Shown here one piece after another: positions 52,180 through 62,379 of a DNA stretch of 64,000 nt. Position 1 is the stretch's first letter. The number at the start of each line of letters is the position of its first letter. The translations under genes were made by a program, and so were the position numbers. The notes beneath the pieces were generated by a model that had not been told where the DNA came from, ran no database searches, and saw nothing but the letters and a program-made list of their open reading frames with translations. The stretch lies in the NCBI RefSeq assembly GCF_000426245.1, contig NZ_AUEZ01000023.1, positions 43,993 to 107,992 of the forward strand, written 5' to 3'. Source of the DNA: Bradyrhizobium sp. Ai1a-2 (GTDB lineage: Bacteria > Pseudomonadota > Alphaproteobacteria > Rhizobiales > Xanthobacteraceae).

Positions 52180-52389
52180 CTAGTCCCAGTCCCTGAACTT
52201 CCAGGATTTCAGCTTCCAGGGCGTGAGATTCTCGACCCGCCATTGAGCCCAGCGGTCCGGCGGCCAGTGGCTGAGGCGCGAGGTCTCCTTGGCGACGGGT
52301 GCAGGGTCAATCACGCGCGGCATGGTGCGGCGCCGGTTCTGGCGCGTCGCCTCGCTGATCATATCGATATATTCGCGCTTGTCGGCCAT
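52180..52389 (-). CDS. Conserved small protein of unknown function
   Basis: A 69-residue soluble protein, MADKREYIDMISEATRQNRR ... then HWPPDRWAQWRVENLTPWKL KSWKF in its C-terminal half, rich in Trp and basic residues. The ATG at 52389 has AAGGAG at 6 bases; the frame opens 13 codons earlier without a site. No domain is recognised. It lies downstream of leuC. Confidence 0.65.
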   Translation of the reverse strand: MADKREYIDMISEATRQNRRRTMPRVIDPAPVAKETSRLSHWPPDRWAQWRVENLTPWKLKSWKFRDWD

Positions 52390-52489
52390 GGCTGGCTCCT
52401 TGCGAAACGATGCATCCGCAAGGAGCAAGTCTGCGCCTCGTCGCTTAACGAGGCGTTTCCGAGATTGATCGAGGTTGAGAGATAGGCGG

Positions 52490-53896
<1,407 letters not shown>

Positions 53897-53973
53897 GAGC
53901 GTCAGCTCCAGCAATGTTGTGGTAGCGGATCGGCGCGGCAGCGCGCCGGGGCAAACGAAAGGTCGGCGCAGCG

Positions 53974-54102
53974 TCAAGCCGCGCGCCTAAGCTCCGACGT
54001 CGCCGAGGTCGCAAAGCGCCCGAAGAACCGGCCAGGCAGCCGCGAGCGATCGTCGATCACGACGCGCTGGATGGGCTCGATGCTGGTCTGATCTGGAACC
54101 AT
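53974..54102 (-). CDS. Candidate 42-residue ORF upstream of leuC
   Basis: The minus strand reads MVPDQTSIEPIQRVVIDDRS and on to FATSATSELRRAA, with GC-rich third positions as in real genes. No Shine-Dalgarno is visible, and a TATATATTT box ends 6 bases before the ATG, so if it is a promoter the mRNA would be leaderless. It could be a small protein or an upstream ORF affecting leuC, 77 bases on. It has few Leu codons, so a leucine attenuator is unlikely. Weak call. Confidence 0.3.
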   Translation of the reverse strand: MVPDQTSIEPIQRVVIDDRSRLPGRFFGRFATSATSELRRAA

Positions 54103-54333
54103 TCTACAAATATATAGCAGGCCAATCCGGAATCGCGAGTGCTTTCAATGCGCGTCAGGATGCGCCATATGCGCGATTGCGTGACCCTCATGCGTGCCCT
54201 CACCCTTCGAGACGCGCGTTCCGCGCTCATCAGGATGAGGGATGGGCAATTGGGTCCGCTGTAACAGCGACAACAAAAAAGCGCGGGGCTGGCCCCGCGC
54301 TTTTCATCACATCCGCGGTTTGGCGGAGGAAAC
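54103..54333. other. Spacer between leuC region and rplS
   Basis: 231 bases with a TATATATTT promoter-like box (minus strand, about 54107-54117), no gene, and the rplS terminator at its right end. Confidence 0.5.
54276..54304 (-). terminator. Rho-independent terminator of the ribosomal operon
   Basis: GCGCGGGG pairs with CCCCGCGC; on the minus strand the stem is followed by TTTTTTG. It lies 30 bases after the rplS stop and ends the ffh-rpsP-rimM-trmD-rplS unit. On the plus strand TTTT also follows, so it may work both ways. Confidence 0.9.
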
Positions 54334-54723
54334 CTACTCGTTGACCGCGGCGGCGCGATCCTGCTTGTCCTGCTTCTCGACGATGCGGGCCGACTTGCCG
54401 CGGAGATTGCGCAGGTAATAGAGCTTGGCGCGACGGACCTTGCCGCGGCGCACCACCTTGATCGAGTCGATCATCGGAGACATCACCGGGAAGACGCGTT
54501 CCACGCCCTCGCCATAGGAGATTTTGCGCACCGTGAAGCTCTCGTTGAGGCCGGAGCCGGAACGGCCGATGCAGACGCCTTCATAGGCCTGCACGCGGGT
54601 GCGGTCGCCTTCGACCACCTTGACGTTGACGATCACGGTGTCGCCGGGCGCGAATTCCGGGATCTGCTTGGTCGCGGCGAGCTTGTCGTATTGCTCTTTT
54701 TCAAGCTGCTGGATGAGGTTCAT
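54334..54723 (-). CDS. rplS: 50S ribosomal protein L19
   Basis: A 129-residue L19, at the 30S-50S interface. MNLIQQLEKEQYDKLAATKQ, then GDTVIVNVKVVEGDRTRVQ, YEGVCIGRSGSGLNESFTVR and RRGKVRRAKLYYLRNLRGKS are diagnostic. A short Lys/Glu/Asp/Ala tail follows. The ATG at 54723 is the family start. It is the last gene of the operon, 108 bases after trmD. Confidence 0.98.
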   Translation of the reverse strand: MNLIQQLEKEQYDKLAATKQIPEFAPGDTVIVNVKVVEGDRTRVQAYEGVCIGRSGSGLNESFTVRKISYGEGVERVFPVMSPMIDSIKVVRRGKVRRAKLYYLRNLRGKSARIVEKQDKQDRAAAVNE

Positions 54724-54831
54724 TGAAATCTCCATCGGCGGCGCGCCCAGCACCGGCGCGGGCTGCGCAAGAAATTCGGTCTATCCTGATTGCGGATTTG
54801 GGCGCTCCTATAAGGCAAAGCGGAGGCTTTG

Positions 54832-55542
54832 TCACCCGTCTGTCGTGTTTTTTGTGCCGCGCCGTGCGGCCCACAAATCCGGCCGCCTGGCCCGGGTCAG
54901 GGCCTCGGATTGGGCCCGCCGCCAGGCTGCAACCTTGGCGTGATCGCCCGAAGTGAGGATTTCCGGGATCTGGCGGCCCTCGAACTCCTGCGGGCGGGTA
55001 TATTGAGGGTACTCCAGTAGTCCTTCGGAGAAGCTTTCGTCCACCCCCGAGGCCTGTTTGCCCATGACCCCCGGCAATAGCCGCACACAGGCGTCGATCA
55101 GGGCCATGGCGGCGATTTCCCCGCCCGAGAGCACATAGTCCCCGATCGAGACCTCCTGGAGCCCGCGGGCCTCGATCACCCGCTCATCGATTCCCTCGAA
55201 ACGGCCGCAGATGACGAGGGGGCCCGGGCCGGACGCGAGTTCCGCGACCAGGGCCTGGGTCAGTGGCCGACCCCGCGGGCTCATCAGCAGCCGTGGCCGG
55301 TCCGGCGCGATGTCGGCCGCATCGATGGCAGCGGCGAGGATATCGGCACGGAGCACCATGCCGGGCCCGCCGCCGGCCGGGGTGTCGTCGACGCTACGGT
55401 GCCTGTCGGTCGCGGAATCCCTGATGTCCCGCGTTTCCAGCGCCCACAGGCCGGAGGCAAGCGCTCGGCCCGCCAGGCTAACGCCAAGCGGCCCGGGGAA
55501 CATCTCCGGGAACAGGGTGAGAATGGTGGCGCGCCAGATCAT
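54832..55542 (-). CDS. trmD: tRNA (guanine-N1)-methyltransferase
   Basis: A 236-residue SPOUT methyltransferase that makes m1G37 in tRNA, preventing frameshifts. RATILTLFPEMFPGPLGVSL, DDTPAGGGPGMVLRADIL, the knot residues VICGRFEGIDERVIEARGLQ and SIGDYVLSGGEIAAMALIDA are diagnostic. No good ribosome site precedes the ATG at 55542; translation may be coupled to rimM, 72 bases upstream. Confidence 0.97.
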   Translation of the reverse strand: MIWRATILTLFPEMFPGPLGVSLAGRALASGLWALETRDIRDSATDRHRSVDDTPAGGGPGMVLRADILAAAIDAADIAPDRPRLLMSPRGRPLTQALVAELASGPGPLVICGRFEGIDERVIEARGLQEVSIGDYVLSGGEIAAMALIDACVRLLPGVMGKQASGVDESFSEGLLEYPQYTRPQEFEGRQIPEILTSGDHAKVAAWRRAQSEALTRARRPDLWAARRGTKNTTDG

Positions 55543-55614
55543 GCTCGAATTATCGCCAAGGATTCGGGATCGTCATACGCGGGCCTGACCCGCGTATCCA
55601 TCCTCTTCGAAGGA

Positions 55615-56142
55615 TCACAGCTCCGGGCTGGTCCCGTCCTCGCCCTCGATTTCGCTGGGCAGTTCGACGATCACCCGTCCGCCTGCGATGTCGATGGTCG
55701 GCACGACAGCATTGGTGAACGGCAGCAGCATCGTCACACCTTGCGCCGGCGCGATCTCGATGATGTCGCCGGCGCCGAAATTATGGATCGCGATGACCTT
55801 GCCAAGCGGCTGGTCGGCGGTCGTGACAGCGGCAAGGCCGACCAGGTCGGCGTGGTAGTATTCGTCGTCGTCGGTTTCGGGCAATCGTTCGCGCGGAACG
55901 TACAGCTCGAGGCCGTTCAGCCGCTCGGCCTCGTCGCGCGTGGACACGCCCTTGAACGTTGCGACCAGATGGTCCTTGGCCTCGCGGACATGCGTCACCT
56001 CGAACTGGCGCGCGCCGTCCTTGGTCAAGAGCGGGCCGTAATGCTTCACGGCCAGCGGGTCTTCGGTGAAGGTCCAAAGCTTAACGGCGCCGCGCACGCC
56101 ATGCGCAGCGCCGATCCGAGCAACGCAAACCGGTGCGGGCAC
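55615..56142 (-). CDS. rimM: 16S rRNA processing protein RimM
   Basis: A 175-residue assembly factor for the 30S head that binds S19. VARIGAAHGVRGAVKLWTFT opens the N-terminal beta-barrel and ERLPETDDDEYYHADLVGLA the PRC-barrel domain, followed by GDIIEIAPAQGVTMLLPFTN. The start is GTG at 56142, 18 bases after rpsP. Placed between rpsP and trmD as in most bacteria. Confidence 0.96.
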   Translation of the reverse strand: MPAPVCVARIGAAHGVRGAVKLWTFTEDPLAVKHYGPLLTKDGARQFEVTHVREAKDHLVATFKGVSTRDEAERLNGLELYVPRERLPETDDDEYYHADLVGLAAVTTADQPLGKVIAIHNFGAGDIIEIAPAQGVTMLLPFTNAVVPTIDIAGGRVIVELPSEIEGEDGTSPEL

Positions 56143-56160
56143 CGTCGTGCGCCGAAAGGA

Positions 56161-56496
56161 TTAAGCCGACTTCGCGGCGGCTTCGGCCTGAGCCTTGCGC
56201 TCCTTGCGCGGCACAGCCTTTTCCGGGTTGTTGCGCGCGGCGCGCTTGACGATGCCGGCGGCGTCGAGGAAGCGGGTGACGCGGTCCGACGGCTGCGCGC
56301 CCTTGGCGAGCCAGGCCTTCACCTTGTCCATGTCGAGCTTCAACCGCGCCTCGCTGTCCTTGGGCAGCAGCGGATTGAAGTGGCCGAGCCGCTCGATGAA
56401 GCGGCCGTCACGCGGGAAGCGCGAGTCGGCGACGACGACGTGATAGACCGGACGCTTCTTGGTGCCGGCGCGCGCAAGACGGATAACGACAGACAT
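56161..56496 (-). CDS. rpsP: 30S ribosomal protein S16
   Basis: A 111-residue S16 with the diagnostic start MSVVIRLARAGTKKRPVYHV, VVADSRFPRDGRFIERLGHF and WLAKGAQPSDRVTRFL, and an Ala/Lys/Glu-rich tail as in other alphaproteobacteria. GGAG lies before the ATG. It is 52 bases after ffh. Confidence 0.98.
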   Translation of the reverse strand: MSVVIRLARAGTKKRPVYHVVVADSRFPRDGRFIERLGHFNPLLPKDSEARLKLDMDKVKAWLAKGAQPSDRVTRFLDAAGIVKRAARNNPEKAVPRKERKAQAEAAAKSA

Positions 56497-56548
56497 TTGG
56501 TTCTCCTGATGACTGATTTAATTGCAGTGATTGGTGAATTGATCGCGA

Positions 56549-58096
56549 TTATTTCTTCTTCCCCGGAAGACCGCCGAGGCCCGGCAGTGTCGGCTTGCCG
56601 CTGAGGCCGGTGAGCCCCGGCAGATTCGGCAGGCCCTGGCGCAGGCCGACGGGAAGGTCTTTCGGCAGGTTCGGCAGGCCGCCACCGGGCGCGCCCTGCA
56701 TCTTCTCGGCCAGCGCCTTCATCTCTTCCGGCGAGGGCGGCTTCATGCCGCCGCCAAAGCCCATCGCCTGCGCGATGCCGGCGAGCGGGCCGCGCTTGCC
56801 CGAACCCATGGCCTTCATCATGTCGGACATGTTCCGGTGCATCTTAAGGAGCTTGTTCACCTGCTCGACATTCTGGCCGGCGCCGGCAGCGATGCGCTTC
56901 TTGCGGCTGGCCTTGAGGATATCCGGGTTCTTGCGCTCCTGCCGCGTCATCGAATCGATGATCGCGACCTGGCGCTTTAATATCTTGTCGTCGATCCCGG
57001 CGGCGGCGATCTGGTTCTTCATTTTCGCAACGCCGGGCATCATGCCCATCAGGCCGCTGATGCCGCCCATGTTCGCCATCTGCGTAAGCTGCTCGCGCAT
57101 GTCGTTGAGGTCGAACTGACCCTTGCGCATCCGCTCGGCGGTGCGCGCGGCCTTTTCGGCATCGATATTGGCCGCGGCACGCTCGACCAGCGACACCACG
57201 TCGCCCATGCCGAGGATGCGGCCGGCGATACGGCTCGGATGGAAGTCCTCGAGCGCGTCGGTCTTTTCGCCGGTGCCGATCAGCTTGATCGGCTTGCCGG
57301 TGACCGCGCGCATCGAGAGTGCGGCGCCGCCGCGGCCGTCGCCGTCGATGCGGGTCAGCACGATGCCGGTCAGCCCGACGCGCTGGTCGAACGAGCGCGC
57401 GAGATTGACCGCGTCCTGGCCGGTCAGGGAGTCCGCGACCAGCAGCACTTCATGCGGGTTGGCGACGGCTTTGATCTCGGCCGCTTCCGTCATCATCTCT
57501 TCGTCGAGCGTGGTGCGGCCGGCGGTGTCGAGCAGCACGACGTCGTAGCCGCCGAGCTTGCCGGCCTCGATCGCGCGGCGCGCGATCTGCGGCGGCTTCT
57601 GGCCGGCGACGATCGGCAGCGTCGGGATCTCGAGGTCGCGGCCGAGCACGGCCAATTGTTCCATCGCCGCCGGACGATAGACGTCGAGGGACGCCATCAG
57701 CACCTTGCGCTTGTCGCGCTGGACCATGCGGCGGGCGAGTTTGGCGGTGGTGGTCGTTTTACCGGAACCCTGCAGGCCGACCATCATGATCGGAACCGGC
57801 GGCACCGTATTGAGGTCGATGGTCTGGCCGTCGGAGCCGAGGGTGGCCACCAGTTCGTCATGGACGATCTTGACCACCATCTGGCCGGGGGTGACCGACT
57901 TGACGACGGTGGCGCCGACCGCCTGCTCGCGCACGCGGTCGATGAAACTCCTGACAACCTCGAGGGCGACGTCGGCCTCGAGCAGCGCGCGGCGCACTTC
58001 GCGCATCGCGGCATCGACATCCTTTTCGGTGAGCGCACCGCGCCCCGTCAGCCGATCAAGGATGCCACCAAGCTTTTCCGACAGATTGTCGAACAA
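56549..58096 (-). CDS. ffh: Signal recognition particle protein Ffh
   Basis: A 515-residue SRP GTPase that binds signal sequences and 4.5S RNA to target membrane proteins. N domain MFDNLSEKLGGILDRLTG; GTPase motifs GLQGSGKTTTTAKLARR (about 107-123), DTAGRTTLDEE, and TRIDGDGRGGAAL. The Met-rich M domain is from about 325, and the tail is an unusual Gly/Pro/Leu-rich repeat (GLPNLPGLTGLSGKPTLPGL). First gene of the operon, with a repeat in its upstream region. Confidence 0.98.
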   Translation of the reverse strand: MFDNLSEKLGGILDRLTGRGALTEKDVDAAMREVRRALLEADVALEVVRSFIDRVREQAVGATVVKSVTPGQMVVKIVHDELVATLGSDGQTIDLNTVPPVPIMMVGLQGSGKTTTTAKLARRMVQRDKRKVLMASLDVYRPAAMEQLAVLGRDLEIPTLPIVAGQKPPQIARRAIEAGKLGGYDVVLLDTAGRTTLDEEMMTEAAEIKAVANPHEVLLVADSLTGQDAVNLARSFDQRVGLTGIVLTRIDGDGRGGAALSMRAVTGKPIKLIGTGEKTDALEDFHPSRIAGRILGMGDVVSLVERAAANIDAEKAARTAERMRKGQFDLNDMREQLTQMANMGGISGLMGMMPGVAKMKNQIAAAGIDDKILKRQVAIIDSMTRQERKNPDILKASRKKRIAAGAGQNVEQVNKLLKMHRNMSDMMKAMGSGKRGPLAGIAQAMGFGGGMKPPSPEEMKALAEKMQGAPGGGLPNLPKDLPVGLRQGLPNLPGLTGLSGKPTLPGLGGLPGKKK

Positions 58097-58532
58097 TGCC
58101 GTTGTCCTTTGTTGCGCCCGCAGGCACCTCAGTCACTTGCCGTCATACCCCGCGAAGGCGGGGTAGCCAGTACGCGGCGGCGTCTCGATTCCGGCCGAGC
58201 CGCTCCGGGTTACTGGATCACCCGCCTTCGCGGGTGATGACAACCTGGGTGTCCCGACGCAGAACGCCAAGACGATGTTCCAAACACTTTCGCGCCCGAG
58301 GGCGCACAGCGCTGTCGGGCGTTGACCTCCAGTCTCACGGACCGGGCGGCGGGTCGAAAAGAGCGAGCTTTCCGAGAAAGTGGCGGCGTTAAACCCCCGC
58401 TGGCGCCGAAAGTCAAGGAAAAGTCGGGTGACGTAATCCAAATTGAACCCGTAACGACATGAAAATACTTATGTTTCGATTATCCGTTCCGATTTATGTA
58501 TTCCGCCATATAGATTTCAACGCCATTATCGC
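58097..58532. other. Divergent region between ffh and MBL-fold gene
   Basis: 436 bases with no supported gene. A palindromic repeat fills 58139-58243; the part from 58430 to 58530 is AT-rich and probably carries the promoter of the rightward gene. Confidence 0.55.
58139..58243. repeat. Palindromic repeat with CCCGCGAAGGCGGGG ends
   Basis: GCCGTCATACCCCGCGAAGG and its inverse CCTTCGCGGGTGATGAC flank a centre of about 60 bases. Each arm is also self-complementary (CCCCGC-GAAG-GCGGGG; CCCGCCTTCGCGGG). Confidence 0.8.
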
Positions 58533-59609
58533 GTGATCAGGCCCGTGCCCATCACCCGTCGCCGCATCTTTGGACTGTTCGCCGGCGCTGCCGCCGTGAT
58601 CGGCGTGCCGTCGGTTTGGATTACCCGCATGAAGACCTATGACGGCCCCATCTCAGATCATTTCGATGGCTTGCGCTTCTTCGATCCCAATGGCACGGCG
58701 CCGAAATCGCTCGGTGAGGTGCTGCGCTGGCAGTTCGGCGGCGAACGGAAGCGCGTGGACTGGCCCGACTGGGTGCCAAGTCTCTACGCCGATACGCCGC
58801 CGCCGCGGGTTGAGGGCGACAAGGTGCGGTTGTCCTTTGTCGGCCATGTGAGCTGGCTGATCCAGACCGCGGGCCTCAACATCCTGGTCGATCCGGTGTG
58901 GTCGATGCGCGCCTCGCCCTTCTCCTGGGCGGGACCGAAGCGGCACAACGATCCCGGCATCGCCTTCGAGGCGTTGCCTGACATCGATGTCGTGCTGGTG
59001 TCGCACGGCCACTATGATCATCTCGACCTCGCGACGCTGTCGAAGCTTGCGGCCAAATTCTCACCGCGCGTGCTCACGCCGCTCGGCAACGACGTCGCCA
59101 TGCGCGAGGCGGACGGCGCGATCAAAGCCGAAGCGTTCGACTGGCAGGATCGTGTCGAACTCGGCAATAGCGTTGCCGTGACGCTGGTGCCGACCCGGCA
59201 CTGGACGGCGCGCGGGCTGTTCGACCGCAACAAGGCGCTGTGGGCGAGTTTCGTGTTGGAGACGCCGGTCGGCAAACTCTACATCGTCTGCGATTCCGGC
59301 TATGGCGACGGTGGGCATTTTCGCCGTGTCGCTGACGCCCACGGCCCGCTGCGGCTCGCGATCCTGCCGATCGGCGCCTATGAGCCACGCTGGTTCATGC
59401 GCGACCAGCACATGAATCCCGCTGATGCGGTGAAGGCATTTGCCGATTGCGGCGCCGCGCAGGCGCTGGCGCATCACCACGGCACGTTCCAGCTCACCGA
59501 TGAAGGCATCGATGCACCGACAATCGCGCTCGGCGAGGCGCTGGACCAGGCGGAAGTCCCGCGGGACAAATTCGCGGTGCTGAAGCCAGGGCAGGTGTTT
59601 GAGATTTAA
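58533..59609 (+). CDS. Metallo-beta-lactamase-fold hydrolase, probably exported
   Basis: A 358-residue MBL-fold protein of the UlaG/NAPE-PLD-like group. N-terminal TRRRIFGLFAGAAAV is a Tat-like signal. Metal motif VSHGHYDHLD (HxHxDH form) near residue 155, further ligands in TRHWTARG, CDSGYGDGGH and ALAHHHGTF. Relatives hydrolyse phosphodiesters or lactones; the substrate is unknown. The start is GTG at 58533 or 58545, neither with a strong ribosome site. Confidence 0.87.
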   Translation: MIRPVPITRRRIFGLFAGAAAVIGVPSVWITRMKTYDGPISDHFDGLRFFDPNGTAPKSLGEVLRWQFGGERKRVDWPDWVPSLYADTPPPRVEGDKVRLSFVGHVSWLIQTAGLNILVDPVWSMRASPFSWAGPKRHNDPGIAFEALPDIDVVLVSHGHYDHLDLATLSKLAAKFSPRVLTPLGNDVAMREADGAIKAEAFDWQDRVELGNSVAVTLVPTRHWTARGLFDRNKALWASFVLETPVGKLYIVCDSGYGDGGHFRRVADAHGPLRLAILPIGAYEPRWFMRDQHMNPADAVKAFADCGAAQALAHHHGTFQLTDEGIDAPTIALGEALDQAEVPRDKFAVLKPGQVFEI

Positions 59610-59629
59610 GTGGTCGTCGATATGTGGGT

Positions 59630-59766
59630 CGTCGTCCCGGCCAAGCGAAGCGCGGAGCCCGGACCCACAACCACCGATCTTGATTATCGAGAAAACTGTC
59701 GCCCCAGCTTCGCCCAGCCACGCAATCCCGTGGTTACGGGTCCCGGGTCAAGCCCGGGACGACATC
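59630..59766. repeat. Dispersed repeat with GTCGTCCCGG/CGGGACGAC ends
   Basis: GTCGTCGTCCCGGCCAAGCG at the left and GTCAAGCCCGGGACGACATC at the right form a long imperfect inverted repeat between two convergent genes. Related arms occur at 48024-48053. Confidence 0.7.
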
Positions 59767-59784
59767 ATCACCCATTCGGCTCGC

Positions 59785-60480
59785 CTATTGCTTCGGCTTG
59801 ATCGCCCAGGACACGTTGACCGAAACCGACAGCGTCTCCTCGCCCGGTGCAACGGGAGCTGCCGTTGCCATGGGCGCTGTCATCTTGCCGCGGAAGAGGG
59901 GCGTCGGCGGTCCGCCTTCCGAAATGCTGAGGGCGTCGCCGAGCGTGACGCCGGCCGCCCTGGCGTAGATTTCCGCCTTGCGACGTGCGTCGGCGACGGC
60001 CTTTTCGCGTGCGTCGTCGAGCAGTTTGGAGGCCTGCGAAACCATGAAGCCGATACCACCGATCTCATTGGCGCCGGCGCCGACCAGGACATCGATCAGG
60101 TTCGCGATCTTGGTGATGTCGCGCACCCTGATGATCACACGATTGGTGGCGCGATAGCCGGAAATCGTTGCCGGCCCGGGTCGGCTTTGCGCCGATGGAT
60201 ATTGCGGCTGCAGCGACAATCGCGAGGTCTGGTAGTCCTTCTCCTCGATGCCGGCGCCCTTCAGCGCCGCCAGCACCTTGGCCATTGCGGCGTTGTTGAT
60301 GTCGGACGCCTCGCGCGCAGTCTTGGCTTCCGACGTCACGCCGGCGTCGATCTCGGCCTGGTCGGGCACAGCCGAGATCGTGGCTTCGCCGTTCACGGAG
60401 ATCGCAGGCGGCGGAACGGTCTGCGCGAGGGCAGGCGAAGCCGCCAGCGCCAGCGCCGCGAAGGCAACGAGCTGTTTCAT
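59785..60480 (-). CDS. SIMPL-domain (DUF541) exported protein
   Basis: A 231-residue exported protein: signal peptide MKQLVAFAALALAASPALAQ, then one SIMPL domain with PAISVNGEATISAVPDQAEI, KEDYQTSRLSLQPQYP, and DARRKAEIYARAAGVTLGDA. SIMPL proteins such as the BP26 antigen are periplasmic and may form channels or chaperone-like rings. The ATG at 60480 is preferred to a GTG at 60489. It follows the next gene by 5 bases and is co-transcribed with it. Confidence 0.92.
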   Translation of the reverse strand: MKQLVAFAALALAASPALAQTVPPPAISVNGEATISAVPDQAEIDAGVTSEAKTAREASDINNAAMAKVLAALKGAGIEEKDYQTSRLSLQPQYPSAQSRPGPATISGYRATNRVIIRVRDITKIANLIDVLVGAGANEIGGIGFMVSQASKLLDDAREKAVADARRKAEIYARAAGVTLGDALSISEGGPPTPLFRGKMTAPMATAAPVAPGEETLSVSVNVSWAIKPKQ

Positions 60481-60485
60481 TCGTT

Positions 60486-61199
60486 TCACTTCAGCGGCAC
60501 GTAGACGTTGATCACCAGCTTGTCTTCCGCGGTCTTCAGCGGATCGGTGGTGTATTCCTCGATAAAGGTGTCCTTTGCCTCGAGTTTCTTGTCGTCGAGG
60601 TGGTTGGTGATCGCCTCGTAGGTGTTGTCCATGTTGTCGTAGGAGCCGCGGTGGACGAACTTCAGGGCCTTGCCGTCAGGCGAATTGCCCATGCTCATGT
60701 TCTTGCCGAGGTTTTTCACCTCCTGATCGACCGGGATTTCCGCGATGAAGGTGAAGCCGCTGTCGTCGGTCGAGGTGTAGACGATCATCGCATTGCCCGT
60801 CGCCTTGATGTTCTGCTTGTCAAGCACCGCCGTCAGCGCCTTCAGCGATTCGATCAGGGCGTCGAAGGCCGAGTCCCAGTTGGCGTTGCCCTTCATCATG
60901 ACAACCTTCTTCGGCTCCAGCGTGAACTCCTCGCCGAAGGGATCGGCGGTCTGCACCGGCGCAGAGGCGGGCGGCGTCGGGCTCTGGGCGGCTGAAGGGG
61001 TGTCGGCCGGCGATTTGGTCTCGGCCGGCGGCGGGGCGGGAGAAGCGGCAGGTGCGGGCGGCACCGGCGAGGCCGCGGGTGCCGGCGAAGGCGAGGCCGT
61101 GGGAGCCGGCGCTTGCGCCAGCGCCGCGCTGCCCCAGGCGATGGCGATTGCCGGGACCAGTGCCACCACGGCGCCGCGGAAACCATTGAATCGAATCAT
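60486..61199 (-). CDS. Exported protein with effector-binding (GyrI/SOUL-like) domain
   Basis: A 237-residue protein. Signal peptide MIRFNGFRGAVVALVPAIAI ... ALAQA, then about 60 residues of Ala/Pro/Ser linker (APAPTASPSPAPAASPVPPA), then a C-terminal domain (about 90-237, including VMMKGNANWDSAFDALIESL and VHRGSYDNMDNTYEAITNHL) with the look of the AraC/GyrI effector-binding fold. The EEY...DPLKTAEDKLVINVYVP end is typical of that fold. The start ATG at 61199 has GGAG at 9 bases; ATGs at 61214 and upstream are alternatives. The ligand is unknown. Operon with the SIMPL gene. Confidence 0.75.
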   Translation of the reverse strand: MIRFNGFRGAVVALVPAIAIAWGSAALAQAPAPTASPSPAPAASPVPPAPAASPAPPPAETKSPADTPSAAQSPTPPASAPVQTADPFGEEFTLEPKKVVMMKGNANWDSAFDALIESLKALTAVLDKQNIKATGNAMIVYTSTDDSGFTFIAEIPVDQEVKNLGKNMSMGNSPDGKALKFVHRGSYDNMDNTYEAITNHLDDKKLEAKDTFIEEYTTDPLKTAEDKLVINVYVPLK

Positions 61200-61499
61200 C
61201 TTGATATTCTCCATCCCCATCCCGAGCGGCCGTCTTTTGTCCCGGCTGACGTCCGCAAGGCGCGATAGTCCTAACACGCAAGTTCCGCTTTCGTCCCATG
61301 ACACTTGCGCCATGGGCGGCCGCGGGCGCGGAATGAATAGCGTCGTTTCGCGACATCATTCCGCTGCATCTTTCTGTCTGAGCGGGATCTTTTTCGGAAA
61401 TCGCCGTCGCTCTGCGCGTGCCGCCTTCCGGGTCCGGACCATGCTCTGGCCAATTCGGCTTTATTCGCCATATAAGGCAGGCATAAATTGGGAAATTCC

Positions 61500-62378
61500 A
61501 TGAGCGCGCTCGCCAACCACGCATTCGCCAAGATGAACGGCATCGGCAACGAGATCGTCGTGGTCGACATGCGCGATTCGAAGGCGGCGGTGACGCCGGA
61601 CGACGCGCGCGCGGTGGCCACCCCGGCCGGCGTGCCCTACGACCAGCTCATGGTGCTGCAGCCGCCGCGGCTGCAGGGCACGGAAGCCTTTATCAAGATC
61701 TACAACAATGACGGCTCGGAAGCTGGCGCCTGCGGCAACGGCATGCGCTGCGTGGTCCGCCGTGTGTTCGAGAAGACCGGACAGACCACGGCCACCTTCG
61801 AGACCCGGGCCGGGCTGCTCAATTGCTGGCAGGGCCCGGCGCCCGATCTCTACACCGTCGACATGGGCGCGCCGAAGTTCGGCTGGCAGGACATTCCGCT
61901 CGCCGAGGAGTTTCGCGACACCCGCTATATCGAATTGCAGATCGGGCCGATCGATGCGCCGATCCTGCATTCGCCCTCGGTCGTCAGCATGGGCAATCCG
62001 CACGCGATCTTCTGGGTCGAAGACGTCAACGCCTATGACCTTTCCCGCTTCGGGCCGCTTCTGGAAAACCATCCGATCTTCCCGGAGCGCGCCAACATCA
62101 CGCTCGCCCATATCGTTGATCCCGATCACATCACGATCCGGACCTGGGAGCGCGGGGCGGGCCTGACCAGGGCTTGCGGCTCGGCGGCCTGCGCGACCGC
62201 GGTGGCGGCGGCGCGGCTGAAGCGCGCGGGTCGCACCGTCGAGATCACGCTGCCCGGCGGCAAGCTCATGATCGAATGGCGCGAGCGCGACGACCACGTG
62301 CTGATGACGGGGACGGCGACCTTCGAATATGAAGACCACTTCGATCCGGCGCTGTTCGCCAGCGCCAGCGTCACCTGA
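61500..62378 (+). CDS. dapF: Diaminopimelate epimerase
   Basis: A 292-residue cofactor-free epimerase that makes meso-diaminopimelate for lysine and peptidoglycan. The two catalytic Cys are in EAGACGNGMRCVV and GLTRACGSAACATAVA; FAKMNGIGNEIVVVDMRD is the usual start region. The ATG at 61500 is preferred to a TTG 4 codons earlier. mtaB begins 1 base after its stop, so the two are co-transcribed. Confidence 0.97.
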   Translation: MSALANHAFAKMNGIGNEIVVVDMRDSKAAVTPDDARAVATPAGVPYDQLMVLQPPRLQGTEAFIKIYNNDGSEAGACGNGMRCVVRRVFEKTGQTTATFETRAGLLNCWQGPAPDLYTVDMGAPKFGWQDIPLAEEFRDTRYIELQIGPIDAPILHSPSVVSMGNPHAIFWVEDVNAYDLSRFGPLLENHPIFPERANITLAHIVDPDHITIRTWERGAGLTRACGSAACATAVAAARLKRAGRTVEITLPGGKLMIEWRERDDHVLMTGTATFEYEDHFDPALFASASVT

Positions 62379-62379
62379 G

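Noticed and set aside
53897..54333. Leucine attenuator before leuC
   Set aside because: The only small ORF has few Leu codons and there is no terminator/antiterminator pair next to leuC.
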